Shown here: positions 56,073 to 64,000 of the stretch, piece after piece | Layout: each line of letters opens with the position of its first letter | How positions within the stretch are numbered: position 1 is the stretch's first letter | NCBI GenBank assembly: GCA_031550525.1 | Contig: JAVBON010000011.1 | Location: forward strand, 1-64,000 | DNA: 64,000 nucleotides | Origin: WRHT01 sp031550525 | Lineage (GTDB): Bacteria > Desulfobacterota > Desulfovibrionia > Desulfovibrionales > Desulfovibrionaceae | Direction of reading: 5' to 3' | Position numbers and translations under genes: made by a program | The notes under the pieces: generated by a model | The model's database searches: none | Told to the model about the DNA's origin: nothing | What the model saw: only the letters and a program-made list of their open reading frames with translations

Positions 56073-56600
56073 ATGCTTGAATACTATAGATTCAAGGTTA
56101 TCAATAATCTATTCTTAAAAGGGCAAACGGAAGCTGCCTGCCTGCAACTTCGCGAGCTGCAAAAGTTGTATGTTGATTTATGCGAGGAAAATGCGGTGCT
56201 CAAGGCGAATATGCGCGAGTTTGAAGACGTTTTGTATCTTGCGCGCAATTTTGTTTTTGACGGCACTTTTTATTGGCTGCTTACAGGCAATATCAAGCAG
56301 GGCCCTTTCTGCCCCAACTGCTATAACCGCGACGGCCAACTGGTACGTATAAGCGAGGCCCGCCCCCGGCGCTGCATGAATTGCGGCGAGATTTTCGAAC
56401 CCGCGGCCCAGGCCGGAAAAACCCATGCCAGCGGCAATAGCGTGCGTGCTCTGGATCAATCTGCGGCAGTAAGCTCGTTGCGGGCCATTGCCGCCATGGA
56501 GCAACTGGCTCAGGCTCAACTGGTGCAAGAAGAGCTCAGCGCGGTGCCGGATAGCAAACCAGGCAAGGGCAAAGCTACCATATTGCCTTTTACCCGTTAG
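56073..56600 (+). CDS. Zinc-ribbon protein, unknown function
   Basis: A 175-aa soluble protein. An N-terminal helical region (residues 1-60) with heptad-like leucines is followed by a zinc ribbon with C80-P-N-C83 and C101-M-N-C104. The tail is Ala/Gln-rich and flexible. No DNA- or RNA-binding assignment is possible from sequence, and I do not recognise the family. Start at the ATG with GGGAGAG seven bases ahead. It is followed after nine bases by a receiver-TPR gene and so forms an operon with it, behind the sigma28-like promoter. A role connected with motility or signalling is suggested by that promoter and partner. Confidence 0.8.
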   Translation: MLEYYRFKVINNLFLKGQTEAACLQLRELQKLYVDLCEENAVLKANMREFEDVLYLARNFVFDGTFYWLLTGNIKQGPFCPNCYNRDGQLVRISEARPRRCMNCGEIFEPAAQAGKTHASGNSVRALDQSAAVSSLRAIAAMEQLAQAQLVQEELSAVPDSKPGKGKATILPFTR

Positions 56601-56609
56601 GGGGTGGCT

Positions 56610-57917
56610 ATGTCCGCCCAAACAGATCAAAAAGCGCTGCCGCGCTTTGCCATGCTTTTAAGCCTGCTGGACGACGAGATTAATATAGATCGCGCCGCTC
56701 TCAAGCAGGCTGGCGCGTATAGATTGCGCAGCATACGTTCCGGCCAGGAGGCCTTGCGTATTGTAAAGGCGGCTTTGTCCGGCGCTCCGGCTTTTCAGTT
56801 GGATTTTATAGTCTGCTCGGAAGACCTGCCGGATATGGGCGTGCATGCTTTTTTGCGCGAGCTGTCCGCGATTGCCGCAACTTCCGCAGGTCCGCTCCCG
56901 CCTGTATTATTTATTGCGCCGGATAATCAAAGCCTTAATTTGGCGCTGGCGCACGGGGCCTCCGCCGCCTTGGTCAGGCCTTATTCCGCCAACGAGCTTG
57001 GCGCGGCTGTCGCCAGACTGCAAAATCTGGCTGCCGCCGCTTCTGGCCGTGTTGCGGAACAACCTGAGCCGGCGCGCCCAGCAAATGATATGCCGAAATC
57101 AGGAGCGGCTTCCGCTGTGGATATGTTGTTCAGCGCCCAGGCCAAAAAGGCAGGGGAGCAATTGCAGCAAAAACAGCGCCTGGAGGCGCAAAATACTGTT
57201 TCAGTAACGCGGCAGGCGCCCGGCCTGCCGCCGAAAAGCGCCGAGGCCGCCACCCCTGTTGCGGCAGCCTCCGGCGCCAATAAAAGCTCCACCGTGGCCG
57301 ATGCCGTAAACCCGTTGCTTTATTCCCGCACTGGCCTTGGCCTTTTGCGCCAGGGCAAATTGGCTTCGGCTCAGGATTTTTTGGTGAAAGCCCTGCGCTT
57401 TGACCCGCTGGATTTGGAGGCCGCCCTTGGCCTGGCCCGTTTGCACCGCGAAAACGGCGACGAGGAGCGCATGCACCGCTGGATGCACAAGGCGGGTATG
57501 ATCTGCCTGCACGGCGGGCAGCCTGAAAGGGCCAGGGCCGTTTTCGCCAAATTGCCCGCCAAGTGGCAGGGCGACCATTATATGATTGAGGCGCAAAACC
57601 TGCTGCAGGATGAGGACTTTGACCAGGCCTGCGAGGCTTTTATGCAGCTTAGCGCGCAAAACGGCAAAAGGCCGCACGAGTTGCTGGGCAGGGCTTGCCA
57701 GTTTACCAGCGCTCCGGAATACTACATTTATGAAATGTGTCTGGCCTTGGAACGTAACGGCCACGAGAGCACAGCGAGGCAACTTGAAAAACGCATGCTC
57801 GGCGGCAGCGATTCCGTTGAAGTAAGGCCGTATGGGTTTTTGGATCACTTCCCGCGCCTGCAAGAGGTTGTTACCATAGCGAGGTTTACCATGCGGGTGT
57901 GGAGAGCGGCGGCGTAA
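56610..57917 (+). CDS. Receiver-like domain / TPR protein, unknown function
   Basis: A 435-aa protein. Residues 10-145 form a CheY-like alpha-beta domain with the phospho-acceptor region FIVCSEDLPDMGVHAFLREL; the acidic position typically aspartate appears as SED, so the domain may be degenerate. LPPVLFIAPDNQSLNLALAHG is the usual fourth and fifth strand region. A flexible Ala/Pro-rich linker (150-235) leads to TPR-type helices (YSRTGLGLLRQGKLASAQDF, LARLHRENGDEERMHRWMHK). It could bring a receiver and a protein-binding scaffold together. The ATG at 56610, with GGGGGTGG ahead, was preferred over a GTG two codons earlier. Cotranscribed with the zinc-ribbon gene. Confidence 0.8.
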   Translation: MSAQTDQKALPRFAMLLSLLDDEINIDRAALKQAGAYRLRSIRSGQEALRIVKAALSGAPAFQLDFIVCSEDLPDMGVHAFLRELSAIAATSAGPLPPVLFIAPDNQSLNLALAHGASAALVRPYSANELGAAVARLQNLAAAASGRVAEQPEPARPANDMPKSGAASAVDMLFSAQAKKAGEQLQQKQRLEAQNTVSVTRQAPGLPPKSAEAATPVAAASGANKSSTVADAVNPLLYSRTGLGLLRQGKLASAQDFLVKALRFDPLDLEAALGLARLHRENGDEERMHRWMHKAGMICLHGGQPERARAVFAKLPAKWQGDHYMIEAQNLLQDEDFDQACEAFMQLSAQNGKRPHELLGRACQFTSAPEYYIYEMCLALERNGHESTARQLEKRMLGGSDSVEVRPYGFLDHFPRLQEVVTIARFTMRVWRAAA

Positions 57918-57919
57918 CA

Positions 57920-57963
57920 CATCAAAAATTAAAGGGGGCTTACGCCCCCTTTAATTTTTGATG
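57920..57963. terminator. Bidirectional terminator between the receiver-TPR gene and gap
   Basis: A perfect stem with core AAAGGGGGC / GCCCCCTTT extended by CATCAAAAATT arms, giving T runs on both strands. It closes both convergent transcripts. Confidence 0.93.
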
Positions 57964-57974
57964 TAATTTTAGAA

Positions 57975-58976
57975 CTAGCCTTTCTGGTGAATCAGCGAGA
58001 GCAGGCGGGCCAGTTGGTTGCTGAAGCCGGATTCGTTATCGTACCAGATTATCAGCTTGAGCATGCGCTTGTTCATAACGGTGGTACAGGCAGAATCCAC
58101 CACACCGCCGTAAATGCTGCCCAAGAAGTCGCAGGATACGAGCGGCTCTTCGGTATAGCCCAGATGGTTCTTCATGGCGCCTTCGGAGGCGGCTTTAAGC
58201 GCGGCGTTTACTTCCGCCACGCTGGCGTCTTTGCCCAACTCGCAGGTAAGGTCAACCAGCGATACGTTGGGTGTGGGCACGCGTATGGCCATGCCGTCAA
58301 GTTTGCCGTTAAGCTCGGGAATAACCAGGCCTACAGCCTTGGCCGCGCCGGTGGTGGTGGGCAGCATGGATATGGCGGCGGCGCGGCCGCGCCGCAAATC
58401 TTTATGCGAGCCGTCCAAAAGGCGCTGGCTCATGGTATAGGAATGCACGGTGGTCATCAGGCCGTGCTTGATGCCGAAAGTATCGTTAAGCACTTTGGCG
58501 GCCGGGGCCAGACAGTTGGTGGTGCAAGAGGCGTTGGAGAGCACAAAATGCTTGGCCGGGTCGTATGCGTTGTGGTTAACGCCCATAACTATGGTTACGT
58601 CCGCGTCTTTGGCCGGGGCGCTCATAATAACCCTTTTGGCTCCACAGGTGATATGGCCAGACAAACCGGCATGGTCCTTTATGGTGCCGGTGGTTTCCAC
58701 CACAACGTCTATGCCGAGGTCCTTCCACTTCCAGTCGCCGGTTTTTTCGCGGGTTACGGCAACTTGTCTGCCGTTTACCACCAGGCCGTTGTCATTGTAA
58801 TCAACAGTGCCTTTAAAGGTGCCGTGCACGGAGTCGTACTTGAACAGGTAGGCCAACTCTTTGTTGGAAGCGCGGGCGTTAAAGGCCGCCAGTTGCAGAT
58901 CGTTATTATCCGCCAAGAGGCGCAGAAGATAGCGCCCGATGCGTCCGAAGCCATTCATCCCGATACGCAGAGCCAT
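57975..58976 (-). CDS. gap: Glyceraldehyde-3-phosphate dehydrogenase
   Basis: A 333-aa phosphorylating GAPDH. The Rossmann motif GMNGFGRIGRYLLR opens the protein, SNASCTTNCLAPAAKVL contains the catalytic Cys (C151), and the downstream SYTMSQRLLDGSHKDLRRGR and WYDNESGFSNQLARL are conserved. It runs glycolysis and gluconeogenesis. It is followed on the same strand and upstream by fba, 97 bp away, so the two triose genes probably share an operon. Start ATG with AGGAG ahead. Confidence 0.98.
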   Translation of the reverse strand: MALRIGMNGFGRIGRYLLRLLADNNDLQLAAFNARASNKELAYLFKYDSVHGTFKGTVDYNDNGLVVNGRQVAVTREKTGDWKWKDLGIDVVVETTGTIKDHAGLSGHITCGAKRVIMSAPAKDADVTIVMGVNHNAYDPAKHFVLSNASCTTNCLAPAAKVLNDTFGIKHGLMTTVHSYTMSQRLLDGSHKDLRRGRAAAISMLPTTTGAAKAVGLVIPELNGKLDGMAIRVPTPNVSLVDLTCELGKDASVAEVNAALKAASEGAMKNHLGYTEEPLVSCDFLGSIYGGVVDSACTTVMNKRMLKLIIWYDNESGFSNQLARLLSLIHQKG

Positions 58977-59073
58977 TCACATACTCCTTGGTATATATAA
59001 GGTTAAACAACAGCAAGTTGAGGGAGCGCGAAGCGCGCGGCCAAGCCTCTAAAGCGCGCCGGCCGCGCGGTAT

Positions 59074-59997
59074 TTAAATCTTGTTGGAGCAGCCAAGCAC
59101 ATTGCGTATTTTATGCTGCACCATATCTTGCACGGCCTGACGGGCACCTTTGAGGTAGGCCCTTGGGTCAAAATCGGCCGGTTGTTCCATAAAATGCTTA
59201 CGGATGCTGGCCGTCATGGCCAGACGTATGTCCGTATCGATGTTAATTTTGCATACGCCCATGCTGGCGGCCTTGCGCAGCAGGTCTTCGGGCACTCCTT
59301 TGGCCCCGCCAACCTTGCCGCCGTATTGGTTGGCCATGGCAACAAATTCTTGCGGCACACTGGATGCGCCGTGCAATACCAAGGGGTAATCGGGCAGCAT
59401 GGAAGATATTTTTTGCAGGCGCTCAAAGTCAAGCTTGGCGTCACCAGCAAACTTGTAGGCCCCGTGGCTGGTGCCTATGGCAATGGCCAGCGAATCGCAG
59501 CCGCTACGTTTTACAAAGTCTACAGCCTGATCAGGGTCGGTATAAATGGAGTGCTCGGCCGAGACTTCGTCCTCAACTCCGGCTAGCCGCCCAAGCTCTG
59601 CCTCAACCCACCCGCCGCGCGGGTGGGCGTATTCAACCACCTGCTTGGTAAGGGCTATGTTTTCCTCATAAGGCAGGTGCGAGCCGTCAATCATAACGGA
59701 GGTAAAACCGCCGTCAATGCAGTCCTTGCATATTTGAAAGTCCGCGCCGTGGTCCAGATGCAGCACTATGGGCAAATCGCTTTCCATAAGGGCGGCTTCA
59801 ATAAGCTTCACAATATAGTTTTGTCCGGCATATTTGCGGGCTCCGGCGGATACCTGCAAAATAAGGGGCGCGCGCTCAAGGGCGGCGGCAGACACTATGC
59901 CTTGTATAATTTCCATATTGTTTACGTTAAAGGCCCCAATGGCGTAGCCTTCTTTGTAAGCTCTGGAAAACATGTTTTTTGGAGTTGTTAACGGCAT
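59074..59997 (-). CDS. fba: Class II fructose-1,6-bisphosphate aldolase
   Basis: A 307-aa zinc-dependent aldolase. IVLHLDHGADFQICKDCIDG contains zinc ligands, IDGSHLPYEENIALTKQVV, GTSHGAYKF and LVLHGASSVPQEF are further zinc/substrate residues. Interconverts fructose-1,6-bisphosphate with DHAP and glyceraldehyde-3-phosphate, the step next to gap, which lies 97 bp downstream. GGGAGG lies eight bases before the ATG. Confidence 0.97.
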   Translation of the reverse strand: MPLTTPKNMFSRAYKEGYAIGAFNVNNMEIIQGIVSAAALERAPLILQVSAGARKYAGQNYIVKLIEAALMESDLPIVLHLDHGADFQICKDCIDGGFTSVMIDGSHLPYEENIALTKQVVEYAHPRGGWVEAELGRLAGVEDEVSAEHSIYTDPDQAVDFVKRSGCDSLAIAIGTSHGAYKFAGDAKLDFERLQKISSMLPDYPLVLHGASSVPQEFVAMANQYGGKVGGAKGVPEDLLRKAASMGVCKINIDTDIRLAMTASIRKHFMEQPADFDPRAYLKGARQAVQDMVQHKIRNVLGCSNKI

Positions 59998-60267
59998 GAA
60001 ATCCTCCCAAGGCGGACGAAACGTCCGTTTAGCTAAGTTTTATGGCCGAGTTATAAAGCAGCAATCGGCGAAAGGCAATATTTATTGGTGGTTAAGGCAA
60101 TGCCATATGCATATATACCGCAATTAGTGGCAGTGCTGTTATAACCTACTCTATAGTATCAAATATCAGCCTGATTACAATGGTGTTGGCCTAATTTTAC
60201 CGGCTTTCTCCTGCTTACGCGTGCTACCCTTGCGAAAGCGGTAAAAAAATTTCCGGCGTAAAATTGA
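59998..60267. other. Intergenic region upstream of fba
   Basis: About 270 bp with no credible gene. Contains the fba promoter region on the minus strand; no hexamer pair assigned. Confidence 0.4.
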
Positions 60268-60296
60268 ACGGCCCCGGCGTTAACGCCAGGGCCGTT
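60268..60296 (-). terminator. Terminator of the Pro/Ala-rich lipoprotein gene
   Basis: AACGGCCCCGGCG and CGCCAGGGCCGTT pair with one mismatch around TTAA, with a TTCAATTTT tract after it in the minus-strand direction, about 115 bp after the stop codon. Confidence 0.7.
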
Positions 60297-60410
60297 ACTT
60301 TGCGCAAAATCGCTTTTTTTATTCCAGTTACGGGGGCGCGGCGGCAAACAATTATTCAAGCTCTGGTTTAGCCTCCAAGAGCGCCAAAACTCCGGTTACC
60401 GCGCAAGCTA

Positions 60411-62045
60411 TCAGTTGCCTGCCTGCCCGGCCGGCATGCCGCCAACCGGCAGCGTATTGCCAGATACCGGCGGCGGAGGCGGCGGTGGCATAAAGTTGGG
60501 GATAATGTCGCCAAAGGCGTCGGCAGGCTCGGCCGCGCGCTGGGCCGGTTGCGGCCCGGCCACGGGAGAAGATGCCGGCGCTGGCAGCGTGGCGGAACTT
60601 ACGGCAGTATCTGGCGGCACGCCGGGCATAAGAGGCGGCACTACCTGCCCTATGGGCGGCACCGGGGGCAGGTTTTCCGCCTGTTGCACGCGGCCTATCG
60701 CGGGCTCGGTGATGTTAAAGGCGGTACCCAGGTTGCTGACTGGAGCCGGAGGCGTTGGAGCCGGCGCGGGAGAGGGCGAGACGCTGGCGGGCACCACGCC
60801 GCCGCCGGTTGCCAACACTCCGGCCGGAACTCCGCCCACGGGCGACATGCCCAGGTTGGAAACTCCACCGGGTTGGACTGGCGTGGCTGGCTGCACCGGC
60901 GGCGGCGCGATAACCGGCGTTGCCCCAGGCAATGTGTTGTTGCCGGGGCTTGCGGCCTCAACCGCGCCGGGCGCGGTAGCGGGTATCGCGGCTGGAGAGA
61001 GCGGTTGCGCTGTTGCCGGCGCTACGGGTTGTGCTGCGGGTGCTGTCTGAGCCTGCCCCAAAGCTGGAGCCTGTGGCCAAGAGTATGCGGCATCGCTGCC
61101 AGGCTGCGCTGGCGCAACTGCCGTGTTGCCAGCGGATATTGGCGAGCCTTGCGCTGTTGGCGCGGACGATGTGGCGGGGGCCGCCGGAGCAGGTGTTGCC
61201 GTGGTGGCGGTCTTTTCCGCTGGTGCGGCATTTTGCGCCGCCGGCGCCGTTATGGCAGTAGCCTTGGTGGCTGGAGCGACTGCTGCTTTACCAACAGTGG
61301 CAGGAGCGGCTGGCGTTTTAACCACAGCGGCAGGGGCAACTGGTGCTTTAGCCACCCCCGTGCTCGCAGGGGGGGTGGCTCGCGCCGGGGTGGAGCTTTT
61401 GCCGGTAGCGGCGGCTGGAGCAGATGCTTTTACTGGCGGAGTTTTTACCGCGCCGGGCCTGGTTTTTGGCGTGGGCCCGGTTTTGGGGCTGTCAAATTTT
61501 TGCCCTGGCTCGCTGTAATTTAATATATAAGGAGTTTCCTTTTTTTCGGCTCGCGGTGTTGGCTGCTTTGGTGTTGTTGGCTGCTCTGGCGGCGCAGGCT
61601 TGCCGCAGAACTCTCCGGCGTTCAGCCGGCTGTAAAAGGTTTCGCCCGCATCTTTGCAGCCTTTGCGGTCGTGCAGGTTGGCGAAGTTTTGGGAGCACCA
61701 TGCGTCATGCTCAAGCAATACTTCCTCTTTGCGCTGTAATAAGTCGTTCAGGTAATTTTCGCAGGTGGTTTCATTTTCAAAGTACATGCCGCTATTTTCA
61801 AAATCTCGCGCCAGTTTTTGCGCGGCACTTTCACAGCCTTGGCGCGTCATAAAGGCCAGATTGCCAGGCCTGGCGCAAAAACGCCCGGTTTCGGACAAAA
61901 CAGCCGACAAGTCCGCCCGCAGGGGCAGTACGGGGTCGGCTTGCGGTTGGTGCTGCCGGGGGTCTGATTCCGGCTCTTTGGCGCTGGCGCAAGCGCATAA
62001 TAAAAGACCCGCGATGAAGAGCAATGTTATGTTGATATGGCGCAT
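60411..62045 (-). CDS. Pro/Ala/Thr-rich lipoprotein
   Basis: A 544-aa protein with a signal peptide and lipobox (LLFIAGLLLCAC) in the first 22 residues, so a lipid-anchored envelope protein. Residues about 45-155 form a small cysteine-rich helical domain (GCESAAQKLARDFENSGMYF, with Cys in CENYLNDLL, WCSQNFANL and GEFCGKP). From about 165 to the end it is a low-complexity Ala/Pro/Thr linker with repeated units such as APATAQPL and ending in PPPPPPP. The design is a lipoprotein with a long extended tether. Function unknown. The start at 62045 was chosen for the GGAG site and lipobox position. Confidence 0.75.
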   Translation of the reverse strand: MRHINITLLFIAGLLLCACASAKEPESDPRQHQPQADPVLPLRADLSAVLSETGRFCARPGNLAFMTRQGCESAAQKLARDFENSGMYFENETTCENYLNDLLQRKEEVLLEHDAWCSQNFANLHDRKGCKDAGETFYSRLNAGEFCGKPAPPEQPTTPKQPTPRAEKKETPYILNYSEPGQKFDSPKTGPTPKTRPGAVKTPPVKASAPAAATGKSSTPARATPPASTGVAKAPVAPAAVVKTPAAPATVGKAAVAPATKATAITAPAAQNAAPAEKTATTATPAPAAPATSSAPTAQGSPISAGNTAVAPAQPGSDAAYSWPQAPALGQAQTAPAAQPVAPATAQPLSPAAIPATAPGAVEAASPGNNTLPGATPVIAPPPVQPATPVQPGGVSNLGMSPVGGVPAGVLATGGGVVPASVSPSPAPAPTPPAPVSNLGTAFNITEPAIGRVQQAENLPPVPPIGQVVPPLMPGVPPDTAVSSATLPAPASSPVAGPQPAQRAAEPADAFGDIIPNFMPPPPPPPVSGNTLPVGGMPAGQAGN

Positions 62046-62226
62046 GGCAAGTCTCCAGTATATTAGCCGGCACATACCGGCACAACCATCTTATCGTCGC
62101 CGGGCCTGAAATACTTTAGGAAAAAGCTGCGGGCCGCGCCGGGCATGGTGTGGCCCCGCGCCACGCCTTGCATTCTTCCCGCTATATGTATAGATAGTGG
62201 CTACCATAACAGCGCGGGAGAAGCTT

Positions 62227-63072
62227 ATGTATATTTCACAATGCCACGAGTTTGACAGTTGTGCCAATTATTTGGGCAAATCGTTCAAATTGGAATGTCC
62301 TCCGGTGGAGCAGGGCGAGCCATTTTTGCTTGTTCCGGCAGTGCTGAAAGAGGCGCGCATAAAACAAGTGGTGCTTGCGCCGGAATATTTTTTGCAAGGT
62401 AAAGCCACGGGCATGTTTGCCGTTGGCACCACCTTTACCAGCGGCAACAACCCTGTGTTTACAGTGGTGTTGCGCATGGAAATTCCGGCGGCGGGCCGCG
62501 TGCATAGCCTTCCCGCCATAAGAGTGGTGTCGCACCGCGATTTTGCAGGCGGCGAGATTATAGTAACCCCTTGCCGCAGTGCTCCGGCCCTTGCCTGGAT
62601 TACGGTTTCCGACAAGGGTTCCGTGGGCGAGCGCCAAGACGACAGCGGCCCGCTGGTGGGGCAAATGGTGCAGTCGTATATGTCGTTGCGTTGCGTAAGC
62701 GGCTATATATTGCCGGATGAGATCTTCCGCCTGCGGGCCATGGTTACCGATCTCGCGCTGGTGCAGGGTTATGACCTTATTATTACAACCGGCGGCACCG
62801 GCCTGTCCTCACGCGACATAACGCCCGAGGCGCTGCTGCCCCTTATTGAGAAGCGCCTGTACGGTTTTGAGCAGGCCATGATGCAAGCCTCTTTAAAGGC
62901 CACGCCGCGTGGCATGCTTTCACGCGCGGTTTGCGGCACTGTGGGCGACAGCCTGCTTATAACCCTGCCGGGCAGCGTAAAGGCCATTCAGGAGAATTTG
63001 CAGCCCTTGTTATCCGCTTTGCAACACGCTTTGGATAAGCTGCAAGGCAGCCAGGCTGATTGCGGAAGTTAG
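62227..63072 (+). CDS. Mog/MoaB-type molybdopterin protein with an extra N-terminal domain
   Basis: A 281-aa protein. Residues 130-270 match the MoaB/Mog fold: WITVSDKGSVGERQDDSGP, VQGYDLIITTGGTGLSSRDITPEALLP and GTVGDSLLITLPGSVKAIQE. These proteins adenylylate molybdopterin for cofactor insertion of Mo or W. The first 125 residues form a separate domain (QCHEFDSCANYLGKSFKLE, YFLQGKATGMFAVGT, VRVVSHRDFAGGEII) with two Cys near the N-terminus, which I do not recognise with confidence; a MOSC-like or sulfur-handling domain is possible. Start at 62227 with GGGAG ahead. Cotranscription with the following AmmeMemoRadiSam B gene (68 bp gap) is possible. Confidence 0.85.
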   Translation: MYISQCHEFDSCANYLGKSFKLECPPVEQGEPFLLVPAVLKEARIKQVVLAPEYFLQGKATGMFAVGTTFTSGNNPVFTVVLRMEIPAAGRVHSLPAIRVVSHRDFAGGEIIVTPCRSAPALAWITVSDKGSVGERQDDSGPLVGQMVQSYMSLRCVSGYILPDEIFRLRAMVTDLALVQGYDLIITTGGTGLSSRDITPEALLPLIEKRLYGFEQAMMQASLKATPRGMLSRAVCGTVGDSLLITLPGSVKAIQENLQPLLSALQHALDKLQGSQADCGS

Positions 63073-63140
63073 ATATTTATGTATTTATTTTATAATTCAT
63101 TGATTTTATAAATAATATCACCAAGGTGTTGTCCTGAGAT

Positions 63141-63998
63141 ATGAGCATACGCCAACCCGTTGTCGCTGGGCGTTTTTACCCGGCGGATTCTGAAGCGCTA
63201 CGCCAAGAGGTTGCGGATTATCTGGCCAAAGCTGGTGAGTATCGCGTGGAGTGCGCGGATAAACCGGCGCTTGGCTGCATGGCGCCGCATGCGGGGTACA
63301 TGTTTTCCGGCATGGTGGCCGGGCTCACCCTTGGGCAGGTTCCAATACCGGAAACGGTGCTTTTGCTTGCCCCTAGCCATACCGGGGCTGGGCCTTCTCT
63401 GGCCCTTTGGCCGGGCGGAGCCTGGCGTACGCCTTTGGGCGACGTTACGGTAGATGAAGCTGGTGTTGAGCGCTTGCTGGCTTATGCCGAAAATGGCCAC
63501 ACCGCTCTGTTTCAGGCCAGTGAGGCGGCTCATGCCGGAGATCACGCCATTGAGGTGATTTTGCCGTTTTTGCAGGTATTACGGAGCGATGTGAAAATAA
63601 TTCCCCTATGCGTGCGGGAGTATGATTTGACACGGTTGCGCCATGCTGGCGAGGCCATTGCCAGGCTGGTGAAAGAGCGGCAATCTGGCGGGGGCATGCT
63701 GCTTTTGAGCAGTTCCGACATGAGCCACTATTTGCCGCATGACCAGGGCAAAAAGCAGGACCTGCTGGCGTTGGCGCAGGTGCAAAAGCTCGCGCCAGAA
63801 GGGCTTTTTGATGTTTGCCTGAGGCATAAAATAAGCATGTGCGGCTTTGCGCCGACAACACTAATGCTTTATGCCTGCAAGGCCCTTGGGGCCGAGCGGT
63901 GCTGTATAACCGCCCATACCAGCTCCGGCGTTACGGGGCGTGCTTATGGCGCGGGAATGGACAGCGTGGTGGGCTACGCCGGGGCAATTATTAATTGA
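63141..63998 (+). CDS. amrB: AmmeMemoRadiSam system protein B (MEMO1 family)
   Basis: A 285-aa MEMO-family protein: RQPVVAGRFYPADSEALRQE, LGCMAPHAGYMFSGMVAGLT, LLAPSHTGAGPSLALWP, MLLLSSSDMSHYLPHDQGKK and FAPTTLMLYACKALG are the conserved blocks, with His residues around a putative metal site. It is structurally related to class III extradiol dioxygenases but its reaction is unknown. In many anaerobes it occurs with a radical-SAM AmrS and an AMMECR1 protein; the genes that would follow lie beyond the window end. ATG at 63141 with GTTGTCCTGAGAT upstream, a weak ribosome site. Confidence 0.92.
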   Translation: MSIRQPVVAGRFYPADSEALRQEVADYLAKAGEYRVECADKPALGCMAPHAGYMFSGMVAGLTLGQVPIPETVLLLAPSHTGAGPSLALWPGGAWRTPLGDVTVDEAGVERLLAYAENGHTALFQASEAAHAGDHAIEVILPFLQVLRSDVKIIPLCVREYDLTRLRHAGEAIARLVKERQSGGGMLLLSSSDMSHYLPHDQGKKQDLLALAQVQKLAPEGLFDVCLRHKISMCGFAPTTLMLYACKALGAERCCITAHTSSGVTGRAYGAGMDSVVGYAGAIIN

Positions 63999-64000
63999 TT

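Noticed and set aside
1..64000. CRISPR array, prophage or other defence system
   Set aside because: No regularly spaced repeats, cas genes, phage structural genes, transposases or toxin-antitoxin pairs are evident.

Overview
The window reads as a chromosomal segment of a deltaproteobacterium of the Desulfovibrionaceae type. The supporting evidence is a PxxKW cysteine-rich small protein, a large single-chain pyruvate:ferredoxin oxidoreductase, MucR/Ros-type regulation, selenocysteine machinery (selA), an AmmeMemoRadiSam B protein, and many GCCGCCGGAGGCAT-type intergenic repeats. This assignment is inferred from gene content and protein resemblance, not from a database search. Most of the window is housekeeping. 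I see no prophage, CRISPR array, transposase or integrase.

Layout. 1-1.25 kb: non-coding DNA built from two ~400 bp inverted repeat arms. 1.25-9.8 kb: rpoC and rpoB (minus strand), separated by 237 bp of repeats and not preceded by rplJ/rplL. 10.3-12.8 kb: a PxxKW protein and an AhpF/thioredoxin-reductase-like flavoenzyme whose reading frame contains an in-frame UGA in the redox motif (UPYC), with a hairpin just downstream; I read it as a selenoprotein. 13-19.2 kb: glnS, a lipoprotein, an unknown protein, a DEAD-box helicase and a tRNA-methyltransferase-like protein. 19.7-27.6 kb: a Cache-PAS chemoreceptor, MucR, tRNA-Val(CAC), yagU, a cupin, DedA and a DUF456 protein, with palindromic 149 bp elements between them. 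27.9-36.5 kb: PFOR, a probably highly expressed unknown protein, queA-maf and icd. 36.9-40.3 kb: a FIST sensor next to a hybrid histidine kinase. 40.4-47 kb: a BPL_N amidotransferase-like protein, valS and a second chemoreceptor. 47.4-51.8 kb: folC-selA (overlapping) and argB. 52.1-55.8 kb: rlmH, a Sua5/YrdC protein, an enolase-superfamily dehydratase and panB. 56-57.9 kb: a zinc-ribbon protein and a receiver/TPR protein behind a sigma28-like promoter. 58-60 kb: gap and fba. 60.4-64 kb: a Pro/Ala-rich lipoprotein, a Mog-domain protein with an extra N-terminal domain, and an AmmeMemoRadiSam B protein.

Together the genes describe an anaerobe with pyruvate oxidation to acetyl-CoA (PFOR), gluconeogenic/glycolytic triose steps (gap, fba), NADP isocitrate dehydrogenase, methyl-accepting chemotaxis, and selenocysteine use. 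The main points for follow-up are the UGA-interrupted AhpF/TrxR-like gene (with selA present in the same window), a family of 149 bp palindromic MITE-like elements (one of which forms the 3' end of a DedA gene), a second palindromic element flanked by 12 bp direct repeats, and the sigma28-like promoter in front of the unknown zinc-ribbon/receiver-TPR pair.
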